Source: Limnomonas spitsbergensis
Taxonomy: Eukaryota > Chlorophyta > Chlorophyceae > Chlamydomonadales
Reading direction: 5' to 3'
Length of the DNA: 64,000 nt
Assembly: GCA_037349105.1 (NCBI GenBank)
Contig: JAYJMM010000105.1
Span: forward strand, 62,001 to 126,000
Part shown: piece after piece, positions 37,452-51,080 of the stretch
How positions within the stretch are numbered: the first letter of the stretch is position 1
Layout: each line of letters starts with the position of its first letter
Notes under the pieces: model-generated
The model's input: only the letters and a program-made list of their open reading frames with translations
The model's database searches: none
Told to the model about the DNA's origin: nothing
Translations under genes and position numbers: made by a program

Positions 37452-39440
37452 TCCTATATATTAAAGGAGCAGGGACGTGTGCGTCCGTCCGTCTGTCCGC
37501 AACGCTTTTTCGTCGAGGTGCTGCGCGAGGTGTTGCGTGCAACACCGACAAATCGGGCGGGTGCCATGCTATACCTTTTGGAACGGGACCGAACGTCGGT
37601 TCGGCCGGGGCGAGAGATTTGCATCGGCCGGACTTTCATATAATTGTAGCGCAAACATATGTGGGCCGTGCGTGATAATCAGCAGCGGTGCAAAAACAAT
37701 TATCGCTGCAACAAATGCGGGGGGCCCGACAGTTGGACCTGCCCGCACCACCCCCGCCCAGCCGTGTCGGGAGGGTGCGTGACGAAGCTTCCGGAACCTG
37801 CAGGATCTGCCCAGGCCACACGGCGACGGGCCTAGCTTTACGACGGAATACCGGACAGCGCAGATCTAAATTGCGCTGGATAGGTCTTTCAAAGGCGCAT
37901 CTTTCGATACGCAACAAAACATTGGGAGCACAGGACGCATCGACAAAACGACCTCCGCCGTGCAGCAGCCCACCCAGCACCTGCGTGCAGTCCGCGACGG
38001 ACACTGTGTGCTTTAACTTGTCGACGCGACCGCTGTTGGTGCCGACCTAAATTGCACTGGAAAGGTCTTGCAAAGGCGCTTCTTTCGATACGTGACAAGC
38101 ATGTACAAGCTCAGCGTCGACAAAGTACGGGAGGGCCGCGCCGTGCAGAATCCAGCGAATTGTTTGGCCCACATCGCAAGGTCAATTGTGCCCTAACTTT
38201 CCGACCCGGCCGCGCCTCGTGCCGATGGACAGTGCTCCAGGAAGGTACTGTCCATGGGCATCGTTCCATCCAGGCAGCATATGCTGGATCATAAAGGAAG
38301 GCCATATTCAGGGCCGTACCCACTCCCATCACCCAAGGTACCATGCCATGCAAGCCACATGGGGCGCAATTCAGGTCACACCTTGCCAATTAATTCGCAA
38401 TTCTCCGCCACGTTCTGGTCGATCATACATCTTCAGTACATGAACACATGCACGCTCTATTGCCATGCTCTGCCTCGGAGCTTCGCAAGTTATTCCGATG
38501 CGAAACATGCCGCGCATGGCCATGCACACCACATGTGATCCAATTCAGGGCAAACCTTGCCAATTCATTCGCAATTCTCCGCCACATTCTGGTCAATTAT
38601 ACATCTTCAGTACATGAACACATGCACGCTCCATGGCCATGCTCTGCCTCGGAGCTTCGCAAGTTATTCCGATGCGAAACATGCCGCGCATGGCCAGGCA
38701 AGCCACATGAGGCGCAATTCAGGTCATACCTTGCCAATTGATTCACAGCTCTCTGCCATATTCTGGCCAATCATACATGACCAGTACATGAATATATGCA
38801 CACTTAATTAGCCTGCTCTGCCTCATAGCTTCGCAAGTTATTGCGATGCGAAACATGCCGCGCATGGCCAGGCACACGACATGGGATCCAATTCAGGGCA
38901 AACATTGCCAATTAATTCGCAGCTCTCCGCCACGTTCTGGTCAGTCATACATCACTGCTACATCAACACATGCACGCTTTATTAGCCTGCTCTGCCCCAG
39001 AGCTTCGCAAGTCATTGCGATGCGAAACATGCCGCGCATGGCCAGGCACACCACCGCATGGGTTATAACTAAACAATACCCTGCCCTTCCTAGTCCGTAT
39101 ATTCACAACACCAGAGCAAGCTTCATTGGCATGCACATGGTGAACGCTTCGCAAACTACAGCGGTGCGGAACAAGGCGCGCGCCCACGCATGCATGGCCA
39201 TGCGCCATGCTGACCTCATGCTAAGCCTTGCGTGACGTGTTTCGGAGCAGCATCCATCAACGCTGAACACTTGTGACATTTCTCTCTGGAAACGTTTATT
39301 GCTTATTCATACATCACCGCCCCTGCTTTGACTCCGAGACCGCGCATACCCCCATCCACCCATTCCAAGCTACACGCACGCACGCACATCCACGTTCACA
39401 TTTAGAAAATTAATTTCAACGTTCCCACGGGCTATCAACG
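37452..39440 (+). mobile_element. non-autonomous Helitron unit 10
   Basis: B-type unit with an intact start and four satellite monomers. The stretch around 37638 reads CATATAATTGTAGCGC in place of CATAATACTATGGCGC, a variant shared with unit 15. It ends at GGGCTATCAACG; the terminal CGAG has been lost at the damaged junction with unit 11. Confidence 0.8.
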
Positions 39441-41569
39441 GATCACGGACAAATCGGGCGGGTACCATGCTATACCTTTTGGAGCGGGACCGATCGTCGG
39501 TTCGGCCGGGGCGAGAGATTTGCATCGGCCGGACTTTCATAATACTGTGGCGCAAACATATGTGGGCTGTGCGTGATAATCAGCAGCGGTGCATAAACAA
39601 TTATCGCTGCAACAAATGCGGGCCCGACGGTTGGACCTGCCCACCCCCCGCCCAGCCGTGTCGGGGGGGTGCGTGACGAAGCTTCCGGAACCTGCAGGAT
39701 CTGCACAGGCCACACGGCGACGGGCCTAGCTTTACGACGGAATACCGGACAGCGCTGATCTAAATTGCGCTGGATAGGTCGCGCAATAGCGTTTTTTCTT
39801 CGAGGTGGTGGACGAGGTGTTGCGTGCAACACCGACAAATCGGGCGGGTGCCATGCTATACCTTTTGGAACGGGACCGAGCGTCGGTTCGGCCGGGGCGA
39901 GAGATTTGCATCGGCCGGACTTTCATAATACATTGGCATAAACATGTGTGGGCCGTGCGTGATAATCAGCAGCGGTGCATAAACAATTATCGCTGCAACA
40001 AATGCGGGGGCCCGACGGTTGGATCTGCCCGCACCACCCCCGCCCAGCCGTGTCGGGAGGGTGCGTGACGAAGCTTCCGGAACCTGCAGGATCTGCACAG
40101 GCCACACGGCGACGGGCCTAGCTTTACGCCGGAATACCGGACAGCGCTGATCTAAATTGCGCTGGATAGGTCTTTCAAAGGCGCATCTTTCGATACGTAA
40201 CAAAAGATTGGGAGCACAGGACGCATCGACAAAACGACCTCCGCCGTGCAGCAGCCCACCCAGCAGCACATGCGTGCAGTCCGCGACGGACTCTGTGTGC
40301 TTTAACTTGTCGACGCAAGCGCTGTTGGTGCCGACCTAAATTGCACTGGAAAGGTCTTGCAAAGGGGCTTCTTTCGATATGTGACAAACATGTACAAGCT
40401 TAGCGTCGACAAAGTACGGGAGGGCCGCGCCTTGCAGAATCCAGGGACATTCTTGGCCCACATCGCAAGGTCAATTGTGCTCTAACTTTCCGACCCGGCC
40501 GCGCCTCGTGCCGATGGACAGTGCTCCAGGAAGGTACTGTCAATGGGCACCGTTCCATCGAGGCAGCATATGCTGGATCATAAAGGAGCACCATATTCAG
40601 GGCCGCACCCACTCCCTTCACCCAAGGTACCATGCCATGCAAGCCACATGAGGCGCAATTCAGGTCATACCTTGCCAATTAATTCACAGCTCTCTGCCAT
40701 ATTCTGTCCAGTCATACATCTTGAGTACATGAACATATGCACACTTACTTAACCTGCCGTGCCTCATAGCTTCACAACTTATTGCAATGCGAAACATGGC
40801 GCGCATGGCCATGCACACCACATGTCATCCAAGACATGGTAAACCTTGCGAATTAATTCGCAGCTCTCCGCCACGTTCTGGCCTGTGATACATGACTGCT
40901 ACATCAGCACATGCACGCTTGATTAGCCTGCCCTGCCTCAGAGCTTCGCAACTTATTGCGATGCAAAACATGGCGCGCATGGCCATGCACACCACATGGG
41001 ATCCAATTCAGGGCAAACCTTGCCAATTAACTCGCAGCTCTCTGCCATATTCTGGCCAGTCATACATCACTGCTACTTCAACACATGCACGCTTTATTAG
41101 CCTGCTCTGCCCCAGAGCTTCGCAAGTTATTGCGATGTGAAACATGCCGCGCATGGCCAGGCACACCACCGCATGGGTTCCAACTAAACAATACCCTGCC
41201 CTTCCTAGTCCGTATATTCACAATAACAGAGCAAGCTTCATTGGCATGCACATGGTGAACGCTTCGCAAACTACCGCGGTGCGGAACAAGGCGCGCGCCC
41301 ACGCATGCATGGCCATACGCCATGCTGACCTCATGCTAAGCCATGCGTGACGTGTTTCGGAGCAGCATCCATCAACGCTAAACACTTGTTCCATTCATTT
41401 GGAAACGTTTCATTGCTTATTCATACATCACCGCCCCTGCTTTGGCTCCGAGACCGCGCATACCCCCACCCACCAATTCCAAGCTACACAGCACGCGCCA
41501 ACACGCACGCACATCCACGTTCACATTTCGAAAATTAATGTTAACGTTCCCACGGGCTTACAACGCGAG
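39441..41569 (+). mobile_element. non-autonomous Helitron unit 11, 5' end deleted
   Basis: A-type unit. The join reads ATCAACG, then GATCA, then CGGACAAATCGGGCGG, so roughly the first 100 bp of the unit are gone, with a few bases of filler. Double 5' module, three satellite monomers. It corresponds to unit 9 at a distance of 4,118 bp. Confidence 0.8.
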
Positions 41570-43562
41570 TCCTATATATTAAAGGAGCAGGGACGTGTGC
41601 GTCCGTCCGTCTGTCCGCAACGCTTTTTCGTCGAGGTGCTGCGCGAGGTGTTGCGTGCAACACCGACAAATCGGGCGGGTGCCATGCTATACCTTTTGGA
41701 ACGGGACCGAACGTCGGTTCGGCCGGGGCGAGAGATTTGCATCGGCCGGACTTTCATAATACTATGGCGCAAACATGTGTGGGCTGTGCGCGATAATCAG
41801 CAGCGGTGCATAAACAATTATCGCTGCAACAAATGCGGGGGGCCCGACGGTTGGATCTGCCCGCACCACCCCCGCCCAGCCGTGTCGGGAGGGTGCGTGA
41901 CGAAGCTTCCGGAACCTGCAGGATCTGCCCAGGCCACACGGCGACGGGCCTAGCTTTACGACGGAATACCGGACAGCGCAGATCTAAATTGCGCTGGATA
42001 GGTCTTTCAAAGGCGCATCTTTCGATACGCAACAAAACATTGGGAGCGCAGGACGCATCGACAAAACGACCTCCGCCGTGCAGCAGCCCACCCAGCACCT
42101 GCGTGCAGTCCGCGACGGACACTGTGTGCTTTAACTTGTCGACGCAACCGCTGTTGGTGCCGACCTAAATTGCACTGGAAAGGTCTTGCAAAGGCGCTTC
42201 TTTCGATACGTGACAAGCATGTACAAGCTCAGCGTCGACAAAGTACGGGAGGGCCGCGCCGTGCAGAATCCAGCGAATTGTTTGGCCCACATCGCAAGGT
42301 CAATTGTGCCCTAACTTTCCGACCCGGCCGCGCCTCGTGCCGATGGACAGTGCTCCAGGAAGGTACTGTCCATGGGCATCGTTCCATCCAGGCAGCATAT
42401 GCTGGATCATAAAGGAAGGCCATATTCAGGGCCGTACCCACTCCCATCACCCAAGGTACCATGCCATGCAAGCCACATGGGGCGCAATTCAGGTCACACC
42501 TTGCCAATTAATTCGCAATTCTCCGCCACGTTCTGGTCGATCATACATCTTCAGTACATGAACACATGCACGCTCTATTGCCATGCTCTGCCTCGGAGCT
42601 TCGCAAGTTATTCCGATGCGAAACATGCCGCGCATGGCCATGCACACCACATGTGATCCAATTCAGGGCAAACCTTGCCAATTCATTCGCAATTCTCCGC
42701 CACATTCTGGTCAATTATACATCTTCAGTACATGAACACATGCACGCTCCATGGCCATGCTCTGCCTCGGAGCTTCGCAAGTTATTCCGATGCGAAACAT
42801 GCCGCGCATGGCCAGGCAAGCCACATGAGGCGCAATTCAGGTCATACCTTGCCAATTGATTCACAGCTCTCTGCCATATTCTGGCCAATCATACATGACC
42901 AGTACATGAATATATGCACACTTAATTAGCCTGCTCTGCCTCATAGCTTCGCAAGTTATTGCGATGCGAAACATGCCGCGCATGGCCAGGCACACGACAT
43001 GGGATCCAATTCAGGGCAAACATTGCCAATTAATTCGCAGCTCTCCGCCACGTTCTGGTCAGTCATACATCACTGCTACATCAACACATGCACGCTTTAT
43101 TAGCCTGCTCTGCCCCAGAGCTTCGCAAGTCATTGCGATGCGAAACATGCCGCGCATGGCCAGGCACACCACCGCATGGGTTATAACTAAACAATACCCT
43201 GCCCTTCCTAGTCCGTATATTCACAACACCAGAGCAAGCTTCATTGGCATGCACATGCTGAACGCTTCGCAAACTACAGCGGTGCGGAACAAGGCGCGCG
43301 CCCACGCATGCATGGCCATGCGCCATGCTGACCTCATGCTAAGCCTTGCGTGACGTGTTTCGGAGCAGCATCCATCAACGCTGAACACTTGTGACATTTC
43401 TCTCTGGAAACGTTTATTGCTTATTCATACATCACCGCCCCTGCTTTGACTCCGAGACCGCGCATACCCCCATCCACCCATTCCAAGCTACACGCACGCA
43501 CGCACATCCACGTTCACATTTAGAAAATTAATTTCAACGTTCCCACGGGCTATCAACGCGAG
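41570..43562 (+). mobile_element. non-autonomous Helitron unit 12 (1,993 bp)
   Basis: B-type unit, complete at both ends, four satellite monomers, GGGCTATCAACG-type 3' end. Confidence 0.85.
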
Positions 43563-45555
43563 TCCTATATATTAAAGGAGCAGGGACCTGTGCGTCCGTC
43601 CGTCTGTCCGCAACGCTTTTTCGTCGAGGTGCTGCGCGAGGTGTTGCGTGCAACACCGACAAATCGGGCGGGTGCCATGCTATACCTTTTGGAACGGGAC
43701 CGAACGTCGGTTCGGCCGGGGCGAGAGATTTGCATCGGCCGGACTTTCATAATACTATGGCGCAAACATGTGTGGGCTGTGCGCGATAATCAGCAGCGGT
43801 GCATAAACAATTATCGCTGCAACAAATGCGGGGGGCCCGACGGTTGGATCTGCCCGCACCACCCCCGCCCAGCCGTGTCGGGAGGGTGCGTGACGAAGCT
43901 TCCGGAACCTGCAGGATCTGCCCAGGCCACACGGCGACGGGCCTAGCTTTACGACGGAATACCGGACAGCGCAGATCTAAATTGCGCTGGATAGGTCTTT
44001 CAAAGGCGCATCTTTCGATACGCAACAAAACATTGGGAGCACAGGACGCATCGACAAAACGACCTCCGCCGTGCAGCAGCCCACCCAGCACCTGCGTGCA
44101 GTCCGCGACGGACACTGTGTGCTTTAACTTGTCGACGCAACCGCTGTTGGTGCCGACCTAAATTGCACTGGAAAGGTCTTGCAAAGGCGCTTCTTTCGAT
44201 ACGTGACAAGCATGTACAAGCTCAGCGTCGACAAAGTACGGGAGGGCCGCGCCGTGCAGAATCCAGCGAATTGTTTGGCCCACATCGCAAGGTCAATTGT
44301 GCCCTAACTTTCCGACCCGGCCGCGCCTCGTGCCGATGGACAGTGCTCCAGGAAGGTACTGTCCATGGGCATCGTTCCATCCAGGCAGCATATGCTGGAT
44401 CATAAAGGAAGGCCATATTCAGGGCCGTACCCACTCCCATCACCCAAGGTACCATGCCATGCAAACCACATGGGGCGCAATTCAGGTCACACCTTGCCAA
44501 TTAATTCGCAATTCTCCGCCACGTTCTGGTCGATCATACATCTTCAGTACATGAACACATGCACGCTCTATTGCCATGCTCTGCCTCGGAGCTTCGCAAG
44601 TTATTCCGATGCGAAACATGCCGCGCATGGCCATGCACACCACATGTGATCCAATTCAGGGCAAACCTTGCCAATTCATTCGCAATTCTCCGCCACATTC
44701 TGGTCAATTATACATCTTCAGTACATGAACACATGCACGCTCCATGGCCATGCTCTGCCTCGGAGCTTCGCAAGTTATTCCGATGCGAAACATGCCGCGC
44801 ATGGCCAGGCAAGCCACATGAGGCGCAATTCAGGTCATACCTTGCCAATTGATTCACAGCTCTCTGCCATATTCTGGCCAATCATACATGACCAGTACAT
44901 GCATATATGCACACTTAATTAGCCTGCTCTGCCTCATAGCTTCGCAAGTTATTGCGATGCGAAACATGCCGCGCATGGCCAGGCACACGACATGGGATCC
45001 AATTCAGGGCAAACATTGCCAATTAATTCGCAGCTCTCAGCCACGTTCTGGTCAGTCATACATCACTGCTACATCAACACATGCACGCTTTATTAGCCTG
45101 CTCTGCCCCAGAGCTTCGCAAGTCATTGCGATGCGAAACATGCCGCGCATGGCCAGGCACACCACCGCATGGGTTATAACTAAACAATACCCTGCCCTTC
45201 CTAGTCCGTATATTCACAACACCAGAGCAAGCTTCATTGGCATGCACATGCTGAACGCTTCGCAAACTACAGCGGTGCGGAACAAGGCGCGCGCCCACGC
45301 ATGCATGGCCATGCGCCATGCTGACCTCATGCTAAGCCTTGCGTGACGTGTTTCGGAGCAGCATCCATCAACGCTGAACACTTGTGACATTTCTCTCTGG
45401 AAACGTTTATTGCTTATTCATACATCACCGCCCCTGCTTTGACTCCGAGACCGCGCATACCCCCATCCACCCATTCCAAGCTACACGCACGCACGCACAT
45501 CCACGTTCACATTTAGAAAATTAATTTCAACGTTCCCACGGGCTATCAACGCGAG
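43563..45555 (+). mobile_element. non-autonomous Helitron unit 13 (1,993 bp)
   Basis: A second B-type unit directly after unit 12, which breaks the A-B alternation. It is complete at both ends, with four satellite monomers and the GCATATATGC variant also seen in unit 5. Confidence 0.85.
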
Positions 45556-47375
45556 GAGCAGGGACGTGTGCGTCCGTCCGTCTGTCCGCAACGCTTTTTC
45601 GTCGAGGTGCTGCGCGAGGTGTTGCGTGCAACACCGACAAATCGGGCGGGTGCCATGCTATACCTTTTGGAACGGGACCGAGCGTCGGTTCGGCCGGGGC
45701 GAGAGATTTGCATCGGCCGGACTTTCATAATACATTGGCATAAACATGTGTGGGCCGTGCGTGATAATCAGCAGCGGTGCATAAACAATTATCGCTGCAA
45801 CAAATGCGGGGGCCCGACGGTTGGATCTGCCCGCACCACCCCCGCCCAGCCGTGTCGGGAGGGTGCGTGACGAAGCTTCCGGAACCTGCAGGATCTGCAC
45901 AGGCCACACGGCGACGGGCCTAGCTTTACGCCGGAATACCGGACAGCGCTGATCTAAATTGCGCTGGATAGGTCTTTCAAAGGCGCATCTTTCGATACGT
46001 AACAAAAGATTGGGAGCACAGGACGCATCGACAAAACGACCTCCGCCGTGCAGCAGCCCACCCAGCAGCACATGCGTGCAGTCCGCGACGGACTCTGTGT
46101 GCTTTAACTTGTCGACGCAAGCGCTGTTGGTGCCGACCTAAATTGCACTGGAAAGGTCTTGCAAAGGGGCTTCTTTCGATATGTGACAAACATGTACAAG
46201 CTTAGCGTCGACAAAGTACGGAAGGGCCGCGCCTTGCAGAATCCAGGGACATTCTTGGCCCACATCGCAAGGTCAATTGTGCTCTAACTTTCCGACCCGG
46301 CCGCGCCTCGTGCCGATGGACAGTGCTCCAGGAAGGTACTGTCAATGGGCACCGTTCCATCGAGGCAGCATATGCTGGATCATAAAGGAGCACCATATTC
46401 AGGGCCGCACCCACTCCCTTCACCCAAGGTACCATGCCATGCAAGCCACATGAGGCGCAATTCAGGTCATACCTTGCCAATTAATTCACAGCTCTCTGCC
46501 ATATTCTGTCCAGTCATACATCTTGAGTACATGAACATATGCACACTTACTTAACCTGCCGTGCCTCATAGCTTCACAACTTATTGCAATGCGAAACATG
46601 GCGCGCATGGCCATGCACACCACATGTCATCCAAGACATGGTAAACCTTGCGAATTAATTCGCAGCTCTCCGCCACGTTCTGGCCTGTGATACATGACTG
46701 CTACATCAGCACATGCACGCTTGATTAGCCTGCCCTGCCTCAGAGCTTCGCAACTTATTGCGATGCGAAACATGCCACGCGCGCATGGCCAAGCACACGA
46801 CATGGGATCCAATTCAGGGCAAACATTGCCAATTAACTCGCAGCTCTCTGCCATATTCTGGCCAGTCATACATCACTGCTACTTCAACACATGCACGCTT
46901 TATTAGCCTGCTCTGCCCCAGAGCTTCGCAAGTTATTGCGATGTGAAACATGCCGCGCATGGCCAGGCACACCACCGCATGGGTTCCAACTAAACAATAC
47001 CCTGCCCTTCCTAGTCCGTATATTCACAATAACAGAGCAAGCTTCATTGGCATGCACATGGTGAACGCTTCGCAAACTACCGCGGTGCGGAACAAGGCGC
47101 GCGCCCACGCATGCATGGCCATACGCCATGCTGACCTCATGCTAAGCCATGCGTGACGTGTTTCGGAGCAGCATCCATCAACGCTAAACACTTGTTCCAT
47201 TTATTTGGAAACGTTTCATTGCTTATTCATACATCACCGCCCCTGCTTTGGCTCCGAGACCGCGCATACCCCCACCCACCAATTCCAAGCTACACAGCAC
47301 GCGCCAACACGCACGCACATCCACGTTCACATTTCGAAAATTAATGTTAACGTTCCCACGGGCTTACAACGCGAG
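45556..47375 (+). mobile_element. non-autonomous Helitron unit 14, 5' tip deleted (1,820 bp)
   Basis: The junction reads CAACGCGAGGAGCAGGGACG: the first 15 bp (TCCTATATATTAAAG) are missing, consistent with deletion between two GAG triplets. A-type body with the ACATTGGCATAAACATG variant, but only one 5' module, and three satellite monomers. Confidence 0.8.
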
Positions 47376-49900
47376 TCCTATATATTACCGGAGCAGGAAC
47401 CTGTGCGTCCGTCCGTCCGTCCGCAACGCTTTTTCGCCGACATGGTGGACGAGGTGTTGCGTGCAACACCGACAAATCGGGCGGGTGCCGTGCTATACCT
47501 TTTGGAACGGGACCGATCGTCGGTTCGGCCGGGACGAGAGATTTGCATCGGCCGGACTTTCATATAATTGTAGCGCAAACATGTGTGGGCTGTGCGTGAT
47601 AATCAGCAGCGGTGCATAAACAATTATCGCTGCAACAAATGCGGGGGGCCCGACGGTTGGGCCCGCACCACCCCCGCCCAGCCGTGTCGGGAGGGTGCGT
47701 GACGAAGCTTCCGGAAACTGCAGGAACTGCCCTGGCCACATGGCGACGGGCCTAGCTTGACGCCGGAATACCGGACAGCGCTGATCTAAATTGCGCTGGA
47801 TAGGTCTTTCAAAGGCGCATCTTTTGATACGTAACAAAATATTGGGAGCACAGGACGCATCGACAAAACGACCTCCGCCGTGCAGCAGCCCACCCAGCAC
47901 CAAACCTGCGTGCAATCCGCCACGGACACTGTGTGCTTTAACTTGTCGACGCGACCGCTGTTGTTGCCGAACTAAATTACACTGCAAAGGTCTTGCAAAG
48001 GGGCTTCTTTCGATATGTGACAAACATGTACAAGCTCAGCGTCGACAAAGTACGGAAGGGACGCGCCTTGCAGAATCCAGGGACATTTTTGGCCCACATC
48101 GCAAGGTCAATTGTGCTCTAACTTTCCGACCCGGCCGCTCCTAGTGCCGATGGACGGTGCTCCAGGAAGGTCCTGTCAATGGGCGTCGTTCCATCGAGGC
48201 AGCATATGCTGGATCATAAAGGAGCACCATATTCAGGGCCGCACCCACTCCAATCACCCAAGGTACCACGCCATGCAAGCCACATGGGGCGCAACTCAGG
48301 TCATACCTTGCCAATTAATTCGCAGCTCTCAGCCACGTTCTGGCCAGTCATACATCTTGAGTACATGAACACATGCACGCTCCATTAGCCCGCTCTGCCT
48401 CAGAGCTTCGCAAGTTATTGCGATGCGAAACATGCCGCGCATGGCCATGCACACCACATGGGATCCAATTCAGGGGAAACCTTGCCAATTAATTCGCAAT
48501 TGTCCGCCACGTTCTGGTCAATCATACATCTTCAGTACATGAACACATGCACGCTCCATTGCCATGCTCTGCCTCGGAGCTTCGCAAGTTATTCCGATGC
48601 GAAACATGCCGCGCATGGCCAGGCAAGCCACATGAGGCGCAATTCAGGTCATACCTTGCCAATTAATTCAAAGCTCTCTGCCACATTCTGGCCAGTCATA
48701 CATGACCAGTACATGAACATATGCACACTTAATTAACCTGCCCTGCCTCATAGCTTCACAACTTATTGCAATGCGAAACCTGGCGCGCATGGCCATGCAC
48801 ACCACATGTGATCCAATTCAGGGTAAACCTTGCCAATTAATTCGCAGCTCTCCGCCACGTTCTAGTCAATCATACATCTTCAGTACATGAACACATGCAC
48901 GCTCCATGGCCATGCTCTGCCTCGGAGCCTCGCAAGTTATTCCGATGCGAAACATGCCGCGCATGGCCAGGCAAGCCACATGAGGCGCAATTCAGATCAT
49001 ACCTTGCCAATTAATTTACAGCTCTCTGCCATATTCTGGCCAATCATACATGACCAGTACATGAACATATGCACACTTCATTAACCTGCCCTGCCTCATA
49101 GCTTCACAACTTATTGCGATGCGAAACATGGCGCGCATGGCCATGCACACCACATGTGATCCAATTCAGGGTAAACCTTGCGAATTAATTGGCAGCTCTC
49201 CGCCACGTCCTGGCCTGTCATACATGACTGCTACATCAGCACATGCACGCTTGATTAGCCTGCTCTGCCTCATAGCTTCGCAAGTTATTGCGATGCGAAA
49301 CATGCCGCGCATGGCCAGGCACACGACATGGGATCCAATTCAGGGCAGACCTTGCCAATTAATTCGCAGCTCTCCGCCACGTTCTGGTCATTTATACATC
49401 ACTGCTACATCAACACATGCACGCTTTATTAGCTCGCTCTGCCCCAGAGCTTCGCAAGTTATTGCGATGCGAAACATGCCGCGCATGGCCTGGCACACCA
49501 CCGCATGGGTTCCAACTAAACAATACCCTGCCCTTCCTAGTCCGTATATTCACAACACCAGAGCAAGCTTCATTGGCATGCACATGGTGAACGCTTCGCA
49601 AACTACCGCGGTGCGGAACAAGGCGCGCGCCCACGCATGCATGGCCATACGCCATGCTGACCTCATGATAAGCCATGCGTGACGTGTTTCGGAGCAGCAT
49701 CCATCAACGCTGAACACTTGTGACATTTCTCTGGAAACGTTTTATTGCATATTCATACATCAACGCCCCTGCTTTGGCTCCGCGACCGCGCATGCTCCAC
49801 CCAACAACTCCCAGGTACACAGCGCGCGCCAACACGCACGCACATCCACGTTCACATTTCGAAAATTAATTTTAACGTTCCCACGGGCTTACAACGCGAG
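47376..49900 (+). mobile_element. non-autonomous Helitron unit 15 (2,525 bp)
   Basis: It begins TCCTATATATTACCGG, a diverged version of the 5' end, and has about seven satellite monomers. It abuts autonomous copy 2 without a spacer. Together with unit 1, this outermost unit carries extra satellite copies and more divergence than the inner ones. Confidence 0.85.
48263..49500 (+). repeat. 174-bp satellite, about 7 copies, inside unit 15
   Basis: Same family as in unit 1. The core appears around 48406, 48583, 48930, 49275 and 49450, with two copies in between altered to GCTTCACAAC. Monomers are more diverged from each other than monomers at the same position in different units. Confidence 0.8.
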
Positions 49901-50498
49901 TCCTATATATTAAGGGAGCAGGGACCTGTGCGTCCGCAGTGCACGGAGAGCATGGGTCACGGAACGGTGCGTGCAACACCGATAAATCGGGGCGGTACCA
50001 TGCTATTGCCGACCTCGGCGGATCCATCGATGGATCGGCCGGGGCGAGAGATATGCATCGGCCGGACTTTGATAATACTGTGGCGCAAACATGTGTGGGC
50101 CGTGCGCGATAATCAGCAGCGGTGCATAAACAATTATCGCTGCAACAAATGCGGGCCCGACGGTTGGGCCCCCCCCCCCCCCCGCCGTGTCGGGGAGGGA
50201 AGAAGCTTCCGGAAACTGCTGGATCTGCCCAGGCCACACGGCGACGGGCCTAGCTTTACGACGGAATACCGGACAGCGCTGATCTAAATTGCGCTAGAAA
50301 GGTCTTTCAAATGCGCATCTTTCGATACGTAACAAAATATTGGGAGCACAGGACGCATCGACAAAACGACCTCCGCCGTGCAACATCCAGCCTCGGGAGT
50401 GCCGCGCCCTGCAGAATTCCAAACACTCCGTGCTAAATACAACGTGACAGGACAGGTGCAAGAGAAACATTGAGTATCGATGCTCCTGTCATTATAAA

Positions 50499-51080
50499 TT
50501 GCTGAATTCCCATGAACACATGATAACATTGAACATGCCAAAACAATTGCATCTCCTACTGCTTCTAACAGTATTCGTCTTTGTCACGGCACGTACAATT
50601 CCTTACGCCCAGCCCATTTCCTCACGCTCGTTACAACTGCAAGTGTCCAACGAAGAAACAACAACGTCCACATGCCCAGCCGTCACATTTGCAGCAACAG
50701 TAGTGAAGACTCCGCCATTCACGCCTCCACAAAGTCATGTACGCTACTATCCGCCTTTCATGACACAACCAAGGTTGTTCGCACCAAGCAACCCGTCAGA
50801 CCTACAGCAGTGGTACCTGTGTAACAACCTGATGACCTTCATTTTGCAAATGGCAATCATGAACGTTGCTGTCACTTGGTCCATGTTGCAAAACTTGTTC
50901 GTCATGCTACCAACGTCCTTGTATAAGTTGCTCATCAACACACACTACAACTACAGTCCTTTAGACTACCACTTGTCCCGCCGCCGTCAGCTGACCGCAA
51001 AACGATTGTGGCACATACTCATCTTCCTACTTCTCTTCAGCATGATTTGCTCAAGCCCCGCGATGCCCCCTAAAAGGTGA
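50499..51080 (+). CDS. leader ORF of Helitron copy 2
   Basis: Same 193 codons as at 9073-9654, with the same signal-peptide-like and C-terminal hydrophobic segments, and again in frame with RepHel through the splice donor at 51077. The copies are too alike to test for selection. Confidence 0.4.
   Translation: MLNSHEHMITLNMPKQLHLLLLLTVFVFVTARTIPYAQPISSRSLQLQVSNEETTTSTCPAVTFAATVVKTPPFTPPQSHVRYYPPFMTQPRLFAPSNPSDLQQWYLCNNLMTFILQMAIMNVAVTWSMLQNLFVMLPTSLYKLLINTHYNYSPLDYHLSRRRQLTAKRLWHILIFLLLFSMICSSPAMPPKR

Larger units (their letters stand above)
18096..49900 (+). repeat. tandem array of 15 non-autonomous Helitron units
   Basis: Fifteen units in the same orientation lie between two complete autonomous elements. 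Twelve of the fifteen start with an intact TCCTATATATTA; the other three starts (about 35291, 39441 and 45556) are deleted. Each unit has an autonomous-like 5' end, a spaced duplicated module, a satellite of about 174 bp and the shared 3' terminus. No credible coding sequence is present; the open frames recur only because the DNA recurs. The units presumably rely on RepHel supplied by the flanking elements. Confidence 0.9.

Noticed and set aside
21140..49900. Recurring open frames of 60-187 codons on both strands of the short units
   Set aside because: They overlap each other on both strands, match no domain, and recur only because the DNA units are near-identical; many cross unit junctions or the satellite.
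18096..49900. rDNA or 5S gene cluster as the source of the 2-kb tandem units
   Set aside because: No rRNA core sequence is recognisable, and the units begin and end with Helitron termini.
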